From TMED109 sp002684605 (lineage in GTDB: Bacteria > Pseudomonadota > Alphaproteobacteria > TMED109): a stretch of 64,000 nucleotides of DNA. Of this stretch, positions 37,297 to 47,542 are shown one piece after another. The notes below the pieces were generated by a model, which was not told the DNA's origin, made no database searches, and worked only from the letters and a program-made list of their open reading frames with translations. The position numbers and the translations under genes were made by a program. Numbering within the stretch: position 1 is the first letter of the stretch; every line of letters starts with the position of its first letter. The stretch lies in NCBI GenBank assembly GCA_913046335.1, contig CAJWSU010000001.1, positions 184,409 through 248,408 of the forward strand, written 5' to 3'.

Positions 37297-37713
37297 TTAT
37301 CCTACTATTTCATCCTCATTAAAAAAAAAATTTATTTCAATTAATGCATTTTCCGCACTATCAGAGCCATGAACTGAGTTTGCTTCAATAGATTCTGCAT
37401 GGGCTGCTCTTATAGTTCCCTCTGCCGCTTCAGAAGGATTAGTTGCACCCATTATTTCTCTATACTTAACTATAGCATTAGGTGCTTCTAAAGCTTGAAC
37501 TACAACTGGACCAGAAGTAATAAATTTAACTAAATCATTAAAAAAAGGCCTTTCTTTATGGACTCCATAAAACTTTTCTGCTTGTTCAACAGATAAGCGA
37601 ATACGTTTTTGAGCAATAATTGATAAGCCTGCTTCTTCAATCATAGTATTGATTTTACCTGTTATTGATCGTCTTGTAGCATCAGGTTTTATAATAGATA
37701 ATGTTCTTTCCAT
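37297..37713 (-). CDS. ndk: Nucleoside diphosphate kinase
   Basis: 138 residues with the NDK start MERTLSIIKPDATRR, FYGVHKERPFF, ATNPSEAAEGTIRA, and the active-site His in NSVHGSDSAENALIE. It balances NTP and dNTP pools through a phosphohistidine. It lies 32 bp downstream of pepA on the same strand. Confidence 0.97.
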   Translation of the reverse strand: MERTLSIIKPDATRRSITGKINTMIEEAGLSIIAQKRIRLSVEQAEKFYGVHKERPFFNDLVKFITSGPVVVQALEAPNAIVKYREIMGATNPSEAAEGTIRAAHAESIEANSVHGSDSAENALIEINFFFNEDEIVG

Positions 37714-37745
37714 TTTATATTCTCCAATTTAAGTAATTAATGTAG

Positions 37746-39245
37746 TTATTCAAAAAAGTCTTTAACATAAGTATTTAGTAACCTAACGCCAAAAGCTGTT
37801 CCGCCTGCAGGGTACAATTCAGAATTGCTCTTAGCCCAAGTAACTCCTGCAATATCTAGATGTGCCCATGGAATATTTTGCACAAACTGTTCAATAAATT
37901 TAGCTCCTGAAGTTGCTCCTGCACCTCTTCCTGATCCAACATTATGCATGTCAGCTATAGCTGATTTAATATCGTCATCATATTCTTCACCTACAGGCAA
38001 CCTCCAAACTTTTTCTCCAGTTTTCTCACCAGAATTAAAGATATTATTAGCTAATTCATCATTATTACTAAATAACCCTGCTCTTTGAGGACCTAAACTT
38101 ACTATGACTGCACCTGTTAAAGTTGCTAAATCTATCAACCTTTTTGGTTTAAATTTATTTATAGCATAAGTAACTGCATCCGCTAAAACTAGTCTTCCTT
38201 CTGCGTCTGTATTAATCACTTCAATAGAATGACCAGATGAAGCCACAACTACATCTCCTGGCCTTTGAGCTTTTCCTGAAGGCATATTCTCTACTAAACC
38301 AACAACAGCTGATATATTCACTTTAGCTTTTCTTCCTGCTAAAGCTTTCATTAGTCCAATTACTACACCAGATCCTCCCATATCCCATTTCATATCTTGC
38401 ATTCCACCTGACGGCTTTATAGATATTCCTCCTGTATCAAATGTAACGCCCTTTCCAACAAAACAAACTTCAGGCTTAGATTTAGTATTTTTTGTTCCAT
38501 TCCAGGTCATACTTACTACTCTTGGCTCATTAGCACTGCCCATAGCTACCCCAAGTAAGGCTCCCATTTTTAGGCGTTTAATTTGCGCAAGCTTTAAGAC
38601 TTCCACTTTTACACCCAAGGATTTTAATTTCTCAGCTTCTTCAGCAAGAGTCTTTGGAGTTAAAATATTTGCAGGTTCTGAAACTAGATTACGAGTTAAA
38701 TAAACACCTTCTTCTAAAGACTGTAATGGGGAATAATATTTTTTTGCCAAGGAAGGGGCTTTTGTAATTATTTCAATTTGATTAAGTGCAAAATTATGCT
38801 TGCTTTTGTTTTTTAATTTATATTTAAAAAAAGTATAAGACCTTAATTTCATGCCATGCACAATTCTTGCTGCTAAATCCTCTATAATAATCTTATGCTT
38901 TTTATTAGGCTCCACATAAATAGTTAGATTTGAAATAGATTTAGATATTAAGGAAAATATACTTCCCCCAATTCTATCTGCTTTATCACTATTATAATTT
39001 TTTATCTCTCCAATACAATATATTAAAATTTCTTGTATTTTTTTATCTTTATTTGCAATTAAGGTTAAAGAACTTCCTTTTGTTTTATTCAGTTTATTTG
39101 AATTTATTGAATCTGATATAATACCTTTATATTCCTTATCTATACCGATAATATTAGGACCCATTTCTAAAGATTCATCAAGAATTACTACTACCAAGTC
39201 TTTCTTAGTTACAGACTTAGACACAAAAGCTACTTTCATTGACAT
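37746..39245 (-). CDS. pepA: Leucyl aminopeptidase (M17)
   Basis: 499 residues. The C-terminal M17 catalytic domain has GKGVTFDTGG (about 264-273), KWDMGGSG, and the signature NTDAEGR (345-351), which bind two metals. The N-terminal domain (1 to about 170) is the divergent macro-like domain. It removes N-terminal residues, especially Leu, from peptides. It is divergent from lptF, as usual in Alphaproteobacteria. Translation may start at the first or third codon (both Met). Confidence 0.96.
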   Translation of the reverse strand: MSMKVAFVSKSVTKKDLVVVILDESLEMGPNIIGIDKEYKGIISDSINSNKLNKTKGSSLTLIANKDKKIQEILIYCIGEIKNYNSDKADRIGGSIFSLISKSISNLTIYVEPNKKHKIIIEDLAARIVHGMKLRSYTFFKYKLKNKSKHNFALNQIEIITKAPSLAKKYYSPLQSLEEGVYLTRNLVSEPANILTPKTLAEEAEKLKSLGVKVEVLKLAQIKRLKMGALLGVAMGSANEPRVVSMTWNGTKNTKSKPEVCFVGKGVTFDTGGISIKPSGGMQDMKWDMGGSGVVIGLMKALAGRKAKVNISAVVGLVENMPSGKAQRPGDVVVASSGHSIEVINTDAEGRLVLADAVTYAINKFKPKRLIDLATLTGAVIVSLGPQRAGLFSNNDELANNIFNSGEKTGEKVWRLPVGEEYDDDIKSAIADMHNVGSGRGAGATSGAKFIEQFVQNIPWAHLDIAGVTWAKSNSELYPAGGTAFGVRLLNTYVKDFFE

Positions 39246-39375
39246 TTAATTTCCTTTCAAAGGCTATTAATTATTAATATAAAAAAATATATGTTATATT
39301 TTAAAAAAATTAATCATTAGTTTTATATTATTTTAGAACTAACATATTTTTAAAATTAAGCTAATAAAATTTTAT

Positions 39376-40506
39376 ATGGACCTAACAAAATTGAATTTAT
39401 TTAATAAATATATCTTTAGGCAATTATTAGGACCCTTTATTTTAATTATGCTGAGTATGACAGGAATTGCTTGGTTAATACAATCTCTAAGATTTATTGA
39501 ATTAATAATTATTAAAGGTTTACCTGTTAATATTTTCATTAATCTAACTATTCTAATAATTCCTAAATTATTAGCTACTATAATACCATTTATAGCATTT
39601 TTATCTACACTAATTACATATGCAAGACTTAACACTGAATCTGAGTTAATATCTATGAAATCTGCAGGTATGAATAATTTTAAAATACTTTTACCTTCTA
39701 TAATATTTGGAATTACATTAGGAGTATTTACCATTTTTATAGAGAACTGTGCATCTCCATATGCATATAATAAATTTAAAAATTTGCAGCATAATATTAG
39801 AAACAATTATATATCCACTCTTTTTCAAGAAAAAGTTTTTTCCTCACCTATTAAAGGACTTACTGTATTTATAAAAGAAAGAGATGAAATTGGAACTTTT
39901 CAAGGGATATTGATTCATGATGAGAGAGACTTAAATAAAACTATAAGCATTATAGCAGAAAAAGGAAAAATAGTAACTACAAAAAATGGAGCAAGATTTG
40001 CTTTAATAAATGGCAATAGACAAGAAATTTCTAAAAATAAAAACATCTCTATTTTATATTTTGATGAATATACTTTAAATATTAGCAATTATAATAAAGA
40101 AACATCATCAAGATTTAAAGATGTTAGTGAAAGAAATTTTTATGAGTTATTTAATCCTAAGGAAAATATTAATGCGCTATACAAAAAAGAATTTAAAGCA
40201 GAAGCTCATAAAAGGATTATGACTCCAATAATAGTAATAATGATGGTTTTAATTGGGGCAGCAACATCAATAATAGGAAAGTTTAATAGGAAAGCCTCTC
40301 TAAAAAAATTATTCTACTCAATTAGTTCAGCTTTAATTATACAAATATATATTATTGCATCTCCTCAATTAATGATTAAATCTCCTCAGCTTATTCCAGC
40401 TTTATATATTTTTATATTTATTATTCTATTGTCAATATTTTTTTTAATTTCAGATAAAGCACAAAATATTAAAGAAAAAATATTATATAAAATAGGAAGA
40501 TCATAA
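39376..40506 (+). CDS. lptF: LPS export ABC transporter permease LptF
   Basis: 376-residue YjgP/YjgQ family membrane protein. It has three N-terminal membrane segments (about 17-38, 52-82, 100-120), a periplasmic beta-jellyroll (about 125-275), and three C-terminal segments (about 285-365). Marks are FNKYIFRQLLGPF and LNTESELISMKSAGMN. With LptG and LptB it extracts LPS from the inner membrane. lptG starts one base after its stop. It heads the lptF-lptG-lptD-surA-rsmA unit. Confidence 0.94.
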   Translation: MDLTKLNLFNKYIFRQLLGPFILIMLSMTGIAWLIQSLRFIELIIIKGLPVNIFINLTILIIPKLLATIIPFIAFLSTLITYARLNTESELISMKSAGMNNFKILLPSIIFGITLGVFTIFIENCASPYAYNKFKNLQHNIRNNYISTLFQEKVFSSPIKGLTVFIKERDEIGTFQGILIHDERDLNKTISIIAEKGKIVTTKNGARFALINGNRQEISKNKNISILYFDEYTLNISNYNKETSSRFKDVSERNFYELFNPKENINALYKKEFKAEAHKRIMTPIIVIMMVLIGAATSIIGKFNRKASLKKLFYSISSALIIQIYIIASPQLMIKSPQLIPALYIFIFIILLSIFFLISDKAQNIKEKILYKIGRS

Positions 40507-40507
40507 A

Positions 40508-41605
40508 ATGAACTATTTATTTTCTCCATTAATGTTCTATTTTTTAAGACATGCTTCAGTCTATTTTTTTTCTATACTTTTACTTTTAAGCTTTATTACT
40601 TCTTTAAGTGAACTCATTGAATATAGTAAACAAACTTCCCATTTTAAAAGTAATGCATTTTTAATATGCATTAAAATGACTTTGTATAAAATGCCAATAA
40701 ATATTCAAGAGTTATTACCCTATGCTACATTCTTTGGTTCAATGATTTCGTTAATAAGGTTGTCAAAAAATTTAGAGCTAATTACTGCAAGGTCTGCAGG
40801 ATTATCTATTTGGTTCTGCTGTTTACCTCATATTTTATTAGCTTTTTTTATTGGCGTATTTAACGTAATGGTATTTAGCTCTCTTGCCTCTGTTACTCAA
40901 ACAAAGCTTCTACAATTAGAATATCAATATTTTAATAAGAATAATAATAATCTTCAAATTTCTGGAGGAGGCTTCTGGCTTCATCAAAAAGAAGAAGATA
41001 AAACTTCTATAATCCACGCCAGTAAAATAGACCCTACAAAAATGGCTTTAAATAAAGTAATCATTTTTAGATATACTAAAGATAATAAATTTTATGAAAG
41101 AATTGATGGAGATAGTGCTATTTTAGAAAATGGCTATTGGAAAATTGATAAAGGCATTAAAACAAATAAAGATTTAGAGACTTCTAATTTTATAGATTTA
41201 CAATTAAATACACAACTAACAAGCTCTCAAATAAAAGAAAGTTTTGCAAGACCAGAAACAATTTCTTTTTGGGGAACTCCGAAATTTATTGAAATAATAG
41301 AAAAAGCAGGTTTTAATTCAAGAAAGCATGTAATTTATTTGCATAAAATGTTGTCTACTCCTTTCTTTTTAATTGGAATGGTTCTTCTTGGTGCTATATT
41401 TTCTGTAAAACCAATCGGTAGGCATGGTATAGGAAAAAGATTATTTATTGCTATAATCATAGCATTTGTTATCTTTTTTTTAAATGATGTAATAGCAGCT
41501 CTAGGACAAGGCTCACAAACGCCAGCCTTTCTTGCGGCATGGATTCCTGCTCTTATACCAATGTTTATAAGTACTAGTATATTACTCTATTTAGAGGACG
41601 GATAA
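40508..41605 (+). CDS. lptG: LPS export ABC transporter permease LptG
   Basis: 365-residue YjgP/YjgQ family permease, partner of LptF. The N-terminus has FYFLRHASVYFFSILLLL and LLPYATFFGSMISLIRLSKN with LELITARSAGLS; a periplasmic domain spans about 120-270 and three membrane segments end the protein. It forms the LptB2FG complex that drives LPS transport to LptD. One base after lptF and 7 bp before lptD. Confidence 0.94.
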   Translation: MNYLFSPLMFYFLRHASVYFFSILLLLSFITSLSELIEYSKQTSHFKSNAFLICIKMTLYKMPINIQELLPYATFFGSMISLIRLSKNLELITARSAGLSIWFCCLPHILLAFFIGVFNVMVFSSLASVTQTKLLQLEYQYFNKNNNNLQISGGGFWLHQKEEDKTSIIHASKIDPTKMALNKVIIFRYTKDNKFYERIDGDSAILENGYWKIDKGIKTNKDLETSNFIDLQLNTQLTSSQIKESFARPETISFWGTPKFIEIIEKAGFNSRKHVIYLHKMLSTPFFLIGMVLLGAIFSVKPIGRHGIGKRLFIAIIIAFVIFFLNDVIAALGQGSQTPAFLAAWIPALIPMFISTSILLYLEDG

Positions 41606-41612
41606 AGAAAAA

Positions 41613-43763
41613 TTGAAGCTATTATACAATTTTATAATTATAATAAAATTATTTTCCTTACTAATATTTAGTAGTTTTTCTTATGGGGAAGAGCTTCAAA
41701 CAAAAAATAGTTTTTTAAGTGCAAATTATATAGAATACCATGATGAAATATCGTTAGTTTCAGCAATTGGTGATGTTGAAATAATAAATGGTATTCAAGT
41801 ATTAAGAGCTGACAAAGTGACTTATGATTCTTTAAGCGACAGTATTTTAGCAATAGGAAATGTAAGTTTAAATGATAATAAAAATAATATTTTCTTTTCT
41901 GAAAAAATGGAACTATCAGGCGATTTAAAAAAAGGAGTGATTAAAAATTTTAACTCCGTCTTAAGTGATGGGTCATCTTTATCGGCAAATATAATAATAA
42001 GAGATAGTATAGATGGTGATAAATTAGAGAAAGTTATCTATACAAGGTGTAAACCTTGTGAAGATGATATTACAGAGCCTCCAATATGGCAAATAAGAGC
42101 CTTAAAATCTAAAAGAAATATAGATAATGGAACCATTGAGTATGAAAATGTAGTACTAGATGTATATGATTTCCCAATATTATATTTGCCCTACATTAGT
42201 CATTCTGACCCTTCAATAAAAAAATCTTCTGGCTTACTAAGTCCATCATTCAATAGTAATAGTATATTTGGGTTTAGTTACTCTCAGCCTTATTATTTTG
42301 CATTGTCAAAATATAGGGACCTAACCTTGACTCCAACAATAACTAGTAATGAGGGAGGGATCATAGAGGCTAATTATAAATCTTTAAGATCAAAAGGGTC
42401 TAGTGATATAAAAGCTAGTTTCACTAGGGGAAGCCATGTAAATATAGACGGAAAAGAAAGTAATAAATTTAGAGGCCATATAGACCTTAAAGTTGCAGAA
42501 AGAATTAATAAAAATTGGATTATTGGATTAAATGCAGTTAGAGCTAGTGATTTTTCATATTTAACTAGGTATAAGATGGGCGGTGATAGTAAAGGAGCCC
42601 TTACTCAAAGAGCTTACCTTTCTGGCAGTAAAAAAGATTTTTATGCGAAAATAGAAGGTATGTATTTTCAGCCTCTTGATGCATTTAAAAGCAATAGACA
42701 TGTTCCATTAATATTACCTAGCATCAAAATGGTATGGTACAAAAATTTTAATAATGGCGCTCTGAGAAAAATTACTTTAGATACTAATATTATATCTAAA
42801 GCAGATGCTTCAAATGCTCAAAAGTTATCTATAAAATCTTCATGGAGCAAGAATCATATATTTGAATCTGGTCATGTTATTAAAGCAAAATTTTCGACTC
42901 GTGCAGATATTTATAGAAATAAAAAAACAGATAACTCTAGAGTCATTGGAAAAATAGGAACTTATGAAAAGTTCAGAGCTCTTCCTAAATTTGAGACCAT
43001 GTGGAGCTTTCCAGTCGTGAGTTATTATAAAAATCAATCTATTCTTTTAGAGCCTATAGTTCAAGGAATTATAGCACCCAAAGGAGGCAACCCAGATTCC
43101 ATTCACAATTTAGATAGTATTGATTTTGAATTAAGCGATTATAATTTGTTTTCCTCGGATAGATTTGTTGGCATTGATAGAGTAGAAGAAGGAAGCAAAT
43201 TAAATTTTGGACTTAAGTCAACTTTAAATTTAAATAAATATGGCGAATTTACAAGTGTATTTGGACGGTCTTGGAATATATTAAAGCCTCAATTAGAATA
43301 TGTCTCTGGAACAGGTTTAAGCAAAAAATTATCTCACCTTGTTGGCAATATAATTTATAATTCAAAAAATTCTATAGTTTTGGGCTATCACTTTAGAAGA
43401 GATTCTCTTAATTTTAGATCTCAAAGAGATACATTAACTATTGCATACGATGGTAAACCGATAAGAATTAATATAGATTATACTATGGTCAGGGACGACC
43501 CTGTGCCCACTCAAAGCCTTCTCTCTGAGCAGGCTAGCATATCACTATCGTGGACTATTAACGAAAACTGGAGTTCCAATATCAGGCAGAATAGAGATTT
43601 AATAGATAGTAATTGGGGTAATGCAATTAATAGTTATGGATATATTCAATATCAAAACGAGTGTATAATAATACGCTTACAGGCAGAAAGAAAACATCAA
43701 ACTTTAGTTGATGTTCCAGATACAAATGAATACTCTTTAAGTTTTAATTTAGTAGGTTTTTAA
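41613..43763 (+). CDS. lptD: LPS assembly protein LptD
   Basis: 716-residue outer-membrane beta-barrel that inserts LPS in the outer leaflet. The start is TTG at 41613: there is no ATG before the signal peptide (KLLYNFIIIIKLFSLLIFSS, ending SYGEE), so TTG is the only choice that keeps it. An OstA/LptA-like domain (about 30-130) includes GDVEIINGIQVLRADKVTYD; the barrel part begins with CKPCEDDITEPPIWQI and YLPYISHSDPS. A CxxC pair at 147-150 is visible; I see no further clear cysteine pair. A typical E. coli-like length is ~780. Confidence 0.93.
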   Translation: MKLLYNFIIIIKLFSLLIFSSFSYGEELQTKNSFLSANYIEYHDEISLVSAIGDVEIINGIQVLRADKVTYDSLSDSILAIGNVSLNDNKNNIFFSEKMELSGDLKKGVIKNFNSVLSDGSSLSANIIIRDSIDGDKLEKVIYTRCKPCEDDITEPPIWQIRALKSKRNIDNGTIEYENVVLDVYDFPILYLPYISHSDPSIKKSSGLLSPSFNSNSIFGFSYSQPYYFALSKYRDLTLTPTITSNEGGIIEANYKSLRSKGSSDIKASFTRGSHVNIDGKESNKFRGHIDLKVAERINKNWIIGLNAVRASDFSYLTRYKMGGDSKGALTQRAYLSGSKKDFYAKIEGMYFQPLDAFKSNRHVPLILPSIKMVWYKNFNNGALRKITLDTNIISKADASNAQKLSIKSSWSKNHIFESGHVIKAKFSTRADIYRNKKTDNSRVIGKIGTYEKFRALPKFETMWSFPVVSYYKNQSILLEPIVQGIIAPKGGNPDSIHNLDSIDFELSDYNLFSSDRFVGIDRVEEGSKLNFGLKSTLNLNKYGEFTSVFGRSWNILKPQLEYVSGTGLSKKLSHLVGNIIYNSKNSIVLGYHFRRDSLNFRSQRDTLTIAYDGKPIRINIDYTMVRDDPVPTQSLLSEQASISLSWTINENWSSNIRQNRDLIDSNWGNAINSYGYIQYQNECIIIRLQAERKHQTLVDVPDTNEYSLSFNLVGF

Positions 43764-43779
43764 TTTAAGGAAAAATTAT

Positions 43780-45054
43780 ATGTTTTTAAAAATTATGATA
43801 ACTATTTTTTGTTTGTTTACGTTTAATCTTAAAAACTCACTGTCTCAGAACGAAAACAATAAAATAGATGTTATAAGTATAGTAGCAATAGTAAATGATG
43901 AGCCAATAACTATTATGGATTTAAATAGTAGAACACAATTAATAATTGTTTCATCTAATTTACCTAATAATATAGAAACTAAAAGAAATCTACAGGGACA
44001 AGTCATTCAATCTCTAATTCAAGAAAAACTTCAAGCACAAGAAGCAGAAAAATTAGGTATAAGAGTAAGTAACAAAGAAATAGAAAATACAATAAAAATT
44101 ATTGAAAATAACAATAATATACCACATGGTGTTTTAATTGAAACTTTATATGAGAAAGGAGTTCCAAGATCCGCCCTTCCTTTAAGGTTAGAATCAAATT
44201 TGATCGTAGATAAATTATTAAAACAAGTTATTCAACCTAAAGTTATTATAAGTCAGAATGAGATAAATAATGAGTATATTAGTTATTTATCAAATGAAGG
44301 AAAGTATGAATATAAGCTTTCAGAGATTACTTTTGATTATAATACTTTATCAAAAAACAACAATATAATGCTTATAGCAAAGCAGATAAGAAAAAAGATT
44401 ATTGACGAAAATAATTTTGAAGAAATAGCAAAGAGAATTCAGGAAAATGGTACTGGGACATTTAAGAAAGATAATTTTTGGAGGCTAAATAATACTATAA
44501 ATACAAAAACCTATGATAATATTAAAGACTTAAATGAAAATGATATATCAAATTTAATAACACTAAATACTGGCATATCTATTGTCAGACTTGATGGCAA
44601 AAGAAAATTTAAAGTACCTAATCTTTCACAAACTGTAGAAGATATTTCATTTATTAGTTTTGACCTTCCAATTAATCAAAGCAAAACTAATAGCCTTATG
44701 GAAGAAATAAGAAATAAAACAATTACTATTAAATCTTGTAAAGAAATGTCAGAAATGACTAAATTTGAAGGTAACAATAGAGGAAAGTATATTGGAAAGA
44801 TTATACTTAAAAGCTTGCCTGAGCATTTTGCCAAAGGAATCGAAAACATTGTAGTAAACCAACCATCAGACCCTATTTTAGCAGAAGATGGTATATATGT
44901 AATGATGGTTTGTGAAAGAAATAACAAATTGAACCAAGAATTTGCTCTTAAGGAAATGATTAAAGAAAATATAAGAGCTAGAACAGCTAATAGTTTAAAA
45001 GAAAGGTATTTATTAGATTTAAATAGAAGAGCTCTTATAGATATTAGAATGTGA
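43780..45054 (+). CDS. surA: Periplasmic chaperone and peptidyl-prolyl isomerase SurA
   Basis: 424 residues with a signal peptide (to about 23). The SurA N-terminal chaperone domain reads SIVAIVNDEPITIMDLNSRTQL and VIQSLIQEKLQAQEAEKLGI; two parvulin-like regions follow (about 170-280 and 290-390), though both are divergent from E. coli parvulin motifs. SurA carries outer-membrane proteins such as LptD to the BAM complex. It follows lptD by 16 bp. pdxA, which often separates surA and rsmA in relatives, is absent: rsmA starts 5 bp after surA. Confidence 0.88.
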   Translation: MFLKIMITIFCLFTFNLKNSLSQNENNKIDVISIVAIVNDEPITIMDLNSRTQLIIVSSNLPNNIETKRNLQGQVIQSLIQEKLQAQEAEKLGIRVSNKEIENTIKIIENNNNIPHGVLIETLYEKGVPRSALPLRLESNLIVDKLLKQVIQPKVIISQNEINNEYISYLSNEGKYEYKLSEITFDYNTLSKNNNIMLIAKQIRKKIIDENNFEEIAKRIQENGTGTFKKDNFWRLNNTINTKTYDNIKDLNENDISNLITLNTGISIVRLDGKRKFKVPNLSQTVEDISFISFDLPINQSKTNSLMEEIRNKTITIKSCKEMSEMTKFEGNNRGKYIGKIILKSLPEHFAKGIENIVVNQPSDPILAEDGIYVMMVCERNNKLNQEFALKEMIKENIRARTANSLKERYLLDLNRRALIDIRM

Positions 45055-45059
45055 TATAA

Positions 45060-45920
45060 ATGGACTTAAACGCAATAAAGAATATAAATAATCTACCAAG
45101 TATATCCCAAACAATAAAAGAATATAATTTATCTGCAAAAAAAAATCTGAGTCAGAATTATATACTTGATTTAAATCTTACAAATAAAATTACTAATTTA
45201 AGTGATGGTATCAAAAATAATACTATAATAGAAATAGGGCCAGGACCAGGAAGTTTAACTAGATCAATATTTTTAAATGGTGCTGAAAAAGTAATAGTAA
45301 TAGAAAAAGATAAAAGGTTCATTGAAGCACTAAACATATTAAATATAGCCACTAATAATAGATTATTTATAGAAAATGAAGATGCACTTAAAATTGATAT
45401 AGAATATATTATAAAGAAGTATAATATCGATAATGCAGAAATTATCGCAAATTTACCCTACTCAGTAGCAACAAAACTTCTTTTAAATTGGATGCCATTT
45501 CCTAATAATATAACTCAAATGACTCTTATGTTTCAAAAGGAAGTAGCTGAAAGAATTACAGCTAAACCCGGGTCAAAAAAATATGGAAGACTTTCAATTT
45601 TAATAGGATTAATGGCAAATGCTAAAATTATAATGAATATTCCTGCCACCTCATTTAAACCGATTCCAAAAGTTGATTCAGCTATTGTACAAATTAAGCC
45701 TAAAACTAAAAAATTTATGTTTAATAAAAACAAACTAGAAGAAATTACAAGAATTTTATTTAATCAGCGCAGAAAACAAATCAAATCTACGTTAGCAAAG
45801 TTTGGAGAACCTTTAAAAATGTGCGAAATTTTAAATATTAACCCAACTTTACGACCAGAACAGATTACTTTAGAACAATATGAAAAGTTAGCAATATTTA
45901 TTGCGAAGAATCATCAGTGA
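45060..45920 (+). CDS. rsmA: 16S rRNA (adenine1518/1519-N6)-dimethyltransferase
   Basis: 286-residue KsgA family enzyme that dimethylates two adenines of the 3' hairpin of 16S rRNA. Motifs: KKNLSQNYILDLNLTNKI, SAM motif I in IEIGPGPGSLTR, the catalytic NLPYSVATKLL, FKPIPKVDSAIVQI, and FNQRRKQIKSTL. The last 23 bp overlap the 3' end of the convergent gmk gene. It ends the lptF-lptG-lptD-surA-rsmA unit. Confidence 0.96.
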   Translation: MDLNAIKNINNLPSISQTIKEYNLSAKKNLSQNYILDLNLTNKITNLSDGIKNNTIIEIGPGPGSLTRSIFLNGAEKVIVIEKDKRFIEALNILNIATNNRLFIENEDALKIDIEYIIKKYNIDNAEIIANLPYSVATKLLLNWMPFPNNITQMTLMFQKEVAERITAKPGSKKYGRLSILIGLMANAKIIMNIPATSFKPIPKVDSAIVQIKPKTKKFMFNKNKLEEITRILFNQRRKQIKSTLAKFGEPLKMCEILNINPTLRPEQITLEQYEKLAIFIAKNHQ

Positions 45921-46539
45921 TAGACCTAACAAATTCTGCTAACCCCACCTGTCTTATTCTTTTCATTCTTTCTGCTTTTAAAACCCCCAATACTGCATTA
46001 ACGCTTTTGTTTAAATCTTCGTTTATAATTACATAATCGTATTCCGCCCAATGAGTTATTTCAGCAGATGCTCCATCCATCCTTTTTTTAACCACTTCAT
46101 CTGAATCTTGTCCACGACTCTTTAACCTTCTTTCTAATTCTTTTTTAGAAGGAGGCAAAATAAAAATAGAAACAACATTTTCTCTCATTTTTTCTCGTAA
46201 TTGTTGAGCTCCTTGCCAATCAATATCAAATATTAAATCTTGTCCATTATTAATTTTTTTGTCTACTAGAGACTTAACTGTTCCATAATAATTATCAAAC
46301 ACATTAGCATATTCTAAAAAATCATTACTACTTAACATATTGTCGAACTCTTCAGTACTTACAAAAATGTAGTCTTCGCCAGATTTTTCATTTGGTCTTT
46401 TTTTTCGCGTTGTGGTAGATACAGATAGTGATAAATTTTTATCTAAACTCATCAAAGATTTACAAATAGAACTTTTTCCTGCACCTGATGGGGAAGAGAG
46501 AACTAGCATAACTCCCTTTTTTTTATTTAAATCATTCAT
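45898..46539 (-). CDS. gmk: Guanylate kinase
   Basis: 213-residue P-loop kinase, GMP to GDP. It has LVLSSPSGAGKSSICKSL (P-loop), STTTRKKRPNEKSGEDYIF (GMP-binding), FLEYANVFDNYYGT, and FDIDWQGAQQLR. It ends in a 23-bp tail-to-tail overlap with rsmA. mltG lies 40 bp upstream on the same strand; the yicC gene found between them in many relatives is not present. Confidence 0.97.
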   Translation of the reverse strand: MNDLNKKKGVMLVLSSPSGAGKSSICKSLMSLDKNLSLSVSTTTRKKRPNEKSGEDYIFVSTEEFDNMLSSNDFLEYANVFDNYYGTVKSLVDKKINNGQDLIFDIDWQGAQQLREKMRENVVSIFILPPSKKELERRLKSRGQDSDEVVKKRMDGASAEITHWAEYDYVIINEDLNKSVNAVLGVLKAERMKRIRQVGLAEFVRSITDDSSQ

Positions 46540-46579
46540 AATATATATATTACAATTATAAAATAATAATTAAACAATT

Positions 46580-47494
46580 TTATTTTTTAAATATCATTTT
46601 AATATTTTTCTTATGTTCTTCATATGTTTCGGAAAATATATGTCCTCCCTTACCATCTGCTACAAAATATAAATTACTGCTTTTTTCTGGGTTTAAAGCA
46701 GCTCTAAAGGCATTAATACCGACATTACATATTGGTGTGGGAGGCAAGCCATGTATTCTATATGTATTCCATTCATGAGATAATAATAAATCAGATTTTT
46801 TAAGAGGCCTACCTAAATGAACTGTTTTATTAATACCATAAATAACAGTAGGATCTGACTGTAATTTCATACCTTTTCTTAATCTATTTACAAATACACC
46901 AGCAATTTTATTTTGTTCTTCTACTTTTCTTGCTTCTGCTTCTATAATGGATGCTAGAATTAAAACCTCGCTTTGATTTAGAACATCAGAAATATTATTT
47001 TTATATTGGTTATAAAGTTTTGAAAATTTAGTATTTGCTTCATTATACATAATCCCTAAAAGCTTATCTACACTAGTATCTTTAGAAAAAAAATAAGTGC
47101 TTGGAAAAAATGCTCCTTCTGAGTAACCTGACTGAATAGTTGGAATATATAAATTTTTCTTAATAATTTCAAAAATTTGTTTGTTTGAATAACATTCTGG
47201 AATTACTAATTTATATAATTTTACATCATTTGCATATAGCTTAATTAAAACCTCATTTTGAGAAATATTTTTACTAAAAGAATACTCTCCTGCTTTTAAT
47301 AATTTAGCCTTACCATTAAAATAAGATTGTATAATAAAATAATATTTGTTCTCTATAATACCTTTAGCTTCTAAAATTGATGCTATATTTGATAAAGAAC
47401 TATATTTTGGAATTTCGATAATTATATTTTTAGAAAGAGGTCCTATTTTGCTTGGATAATGCAATATTTTTTCTATCAATATAAATATAGACAT
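46580..47494 (-). CDS. mltG: Endolytic murein transglycosylase MltG (start uncertain)
   Basis: 304 residues from the first ATG (47494). YceG-like domain: an N-terminal LysM-like part (IIIEIPKYSSLSNIASILEAK) and the catalytic region with VLILASIIEAEA (catalytic Glu), MKLQSDPTVIYGI, and NTYRIHGLPPTPICNVG. MltG cuts nascent glycan strands at the inner membrane. From this ATG the membrane anchor is only a short MSIFILIEKIL. The same frame is open 16 codons further up (LKNIKYQTIIFIIII) to the fabF stop, without ATG, GTG or TTG; an AAGGTGAG ribosome site lies at the fabF end. A rare start codon upstream is possible. Confidence 0.9.
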   Translation of the reverse strand: MSIFILIEKILHYPSKIGPLSKNIIIEIPKYSSLSNIASILEAKGIIENKYYFIIQSYFNGKAKLLKAGEYSFSKNISQNEVLIKLYANDVKLYKLVIPECYSNKQIFEIIKKNLYIPTIQSGYSEGAFFPSTYFFSKDTSVDKLLGIMYNEANTKFSKLYNQYKNNISDVLNQSEVLILASIIEAEARKVEEQNKIAGVFVNRLRKGMKLQSDPTVIYGINKTVHLGRPLKKSDLLLSHEWNTYRIHGLPPTPICNVGINAFRAALNPEKSSNLYFVADGKGGHIFSETYEEHKKNIKMIFKK

Positions 47495-47542
47495 TATAAT
47501 TATAATAAAAATTATAGTCTGATATTTGATATTTTTTAAAAC

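Noticed and set aside
43490..43503. CAGGG-ACGA-CCCTG inverted repeat in lptD
   Set aside because: Only a 5-bp stem inside a coding region; expected by chance.
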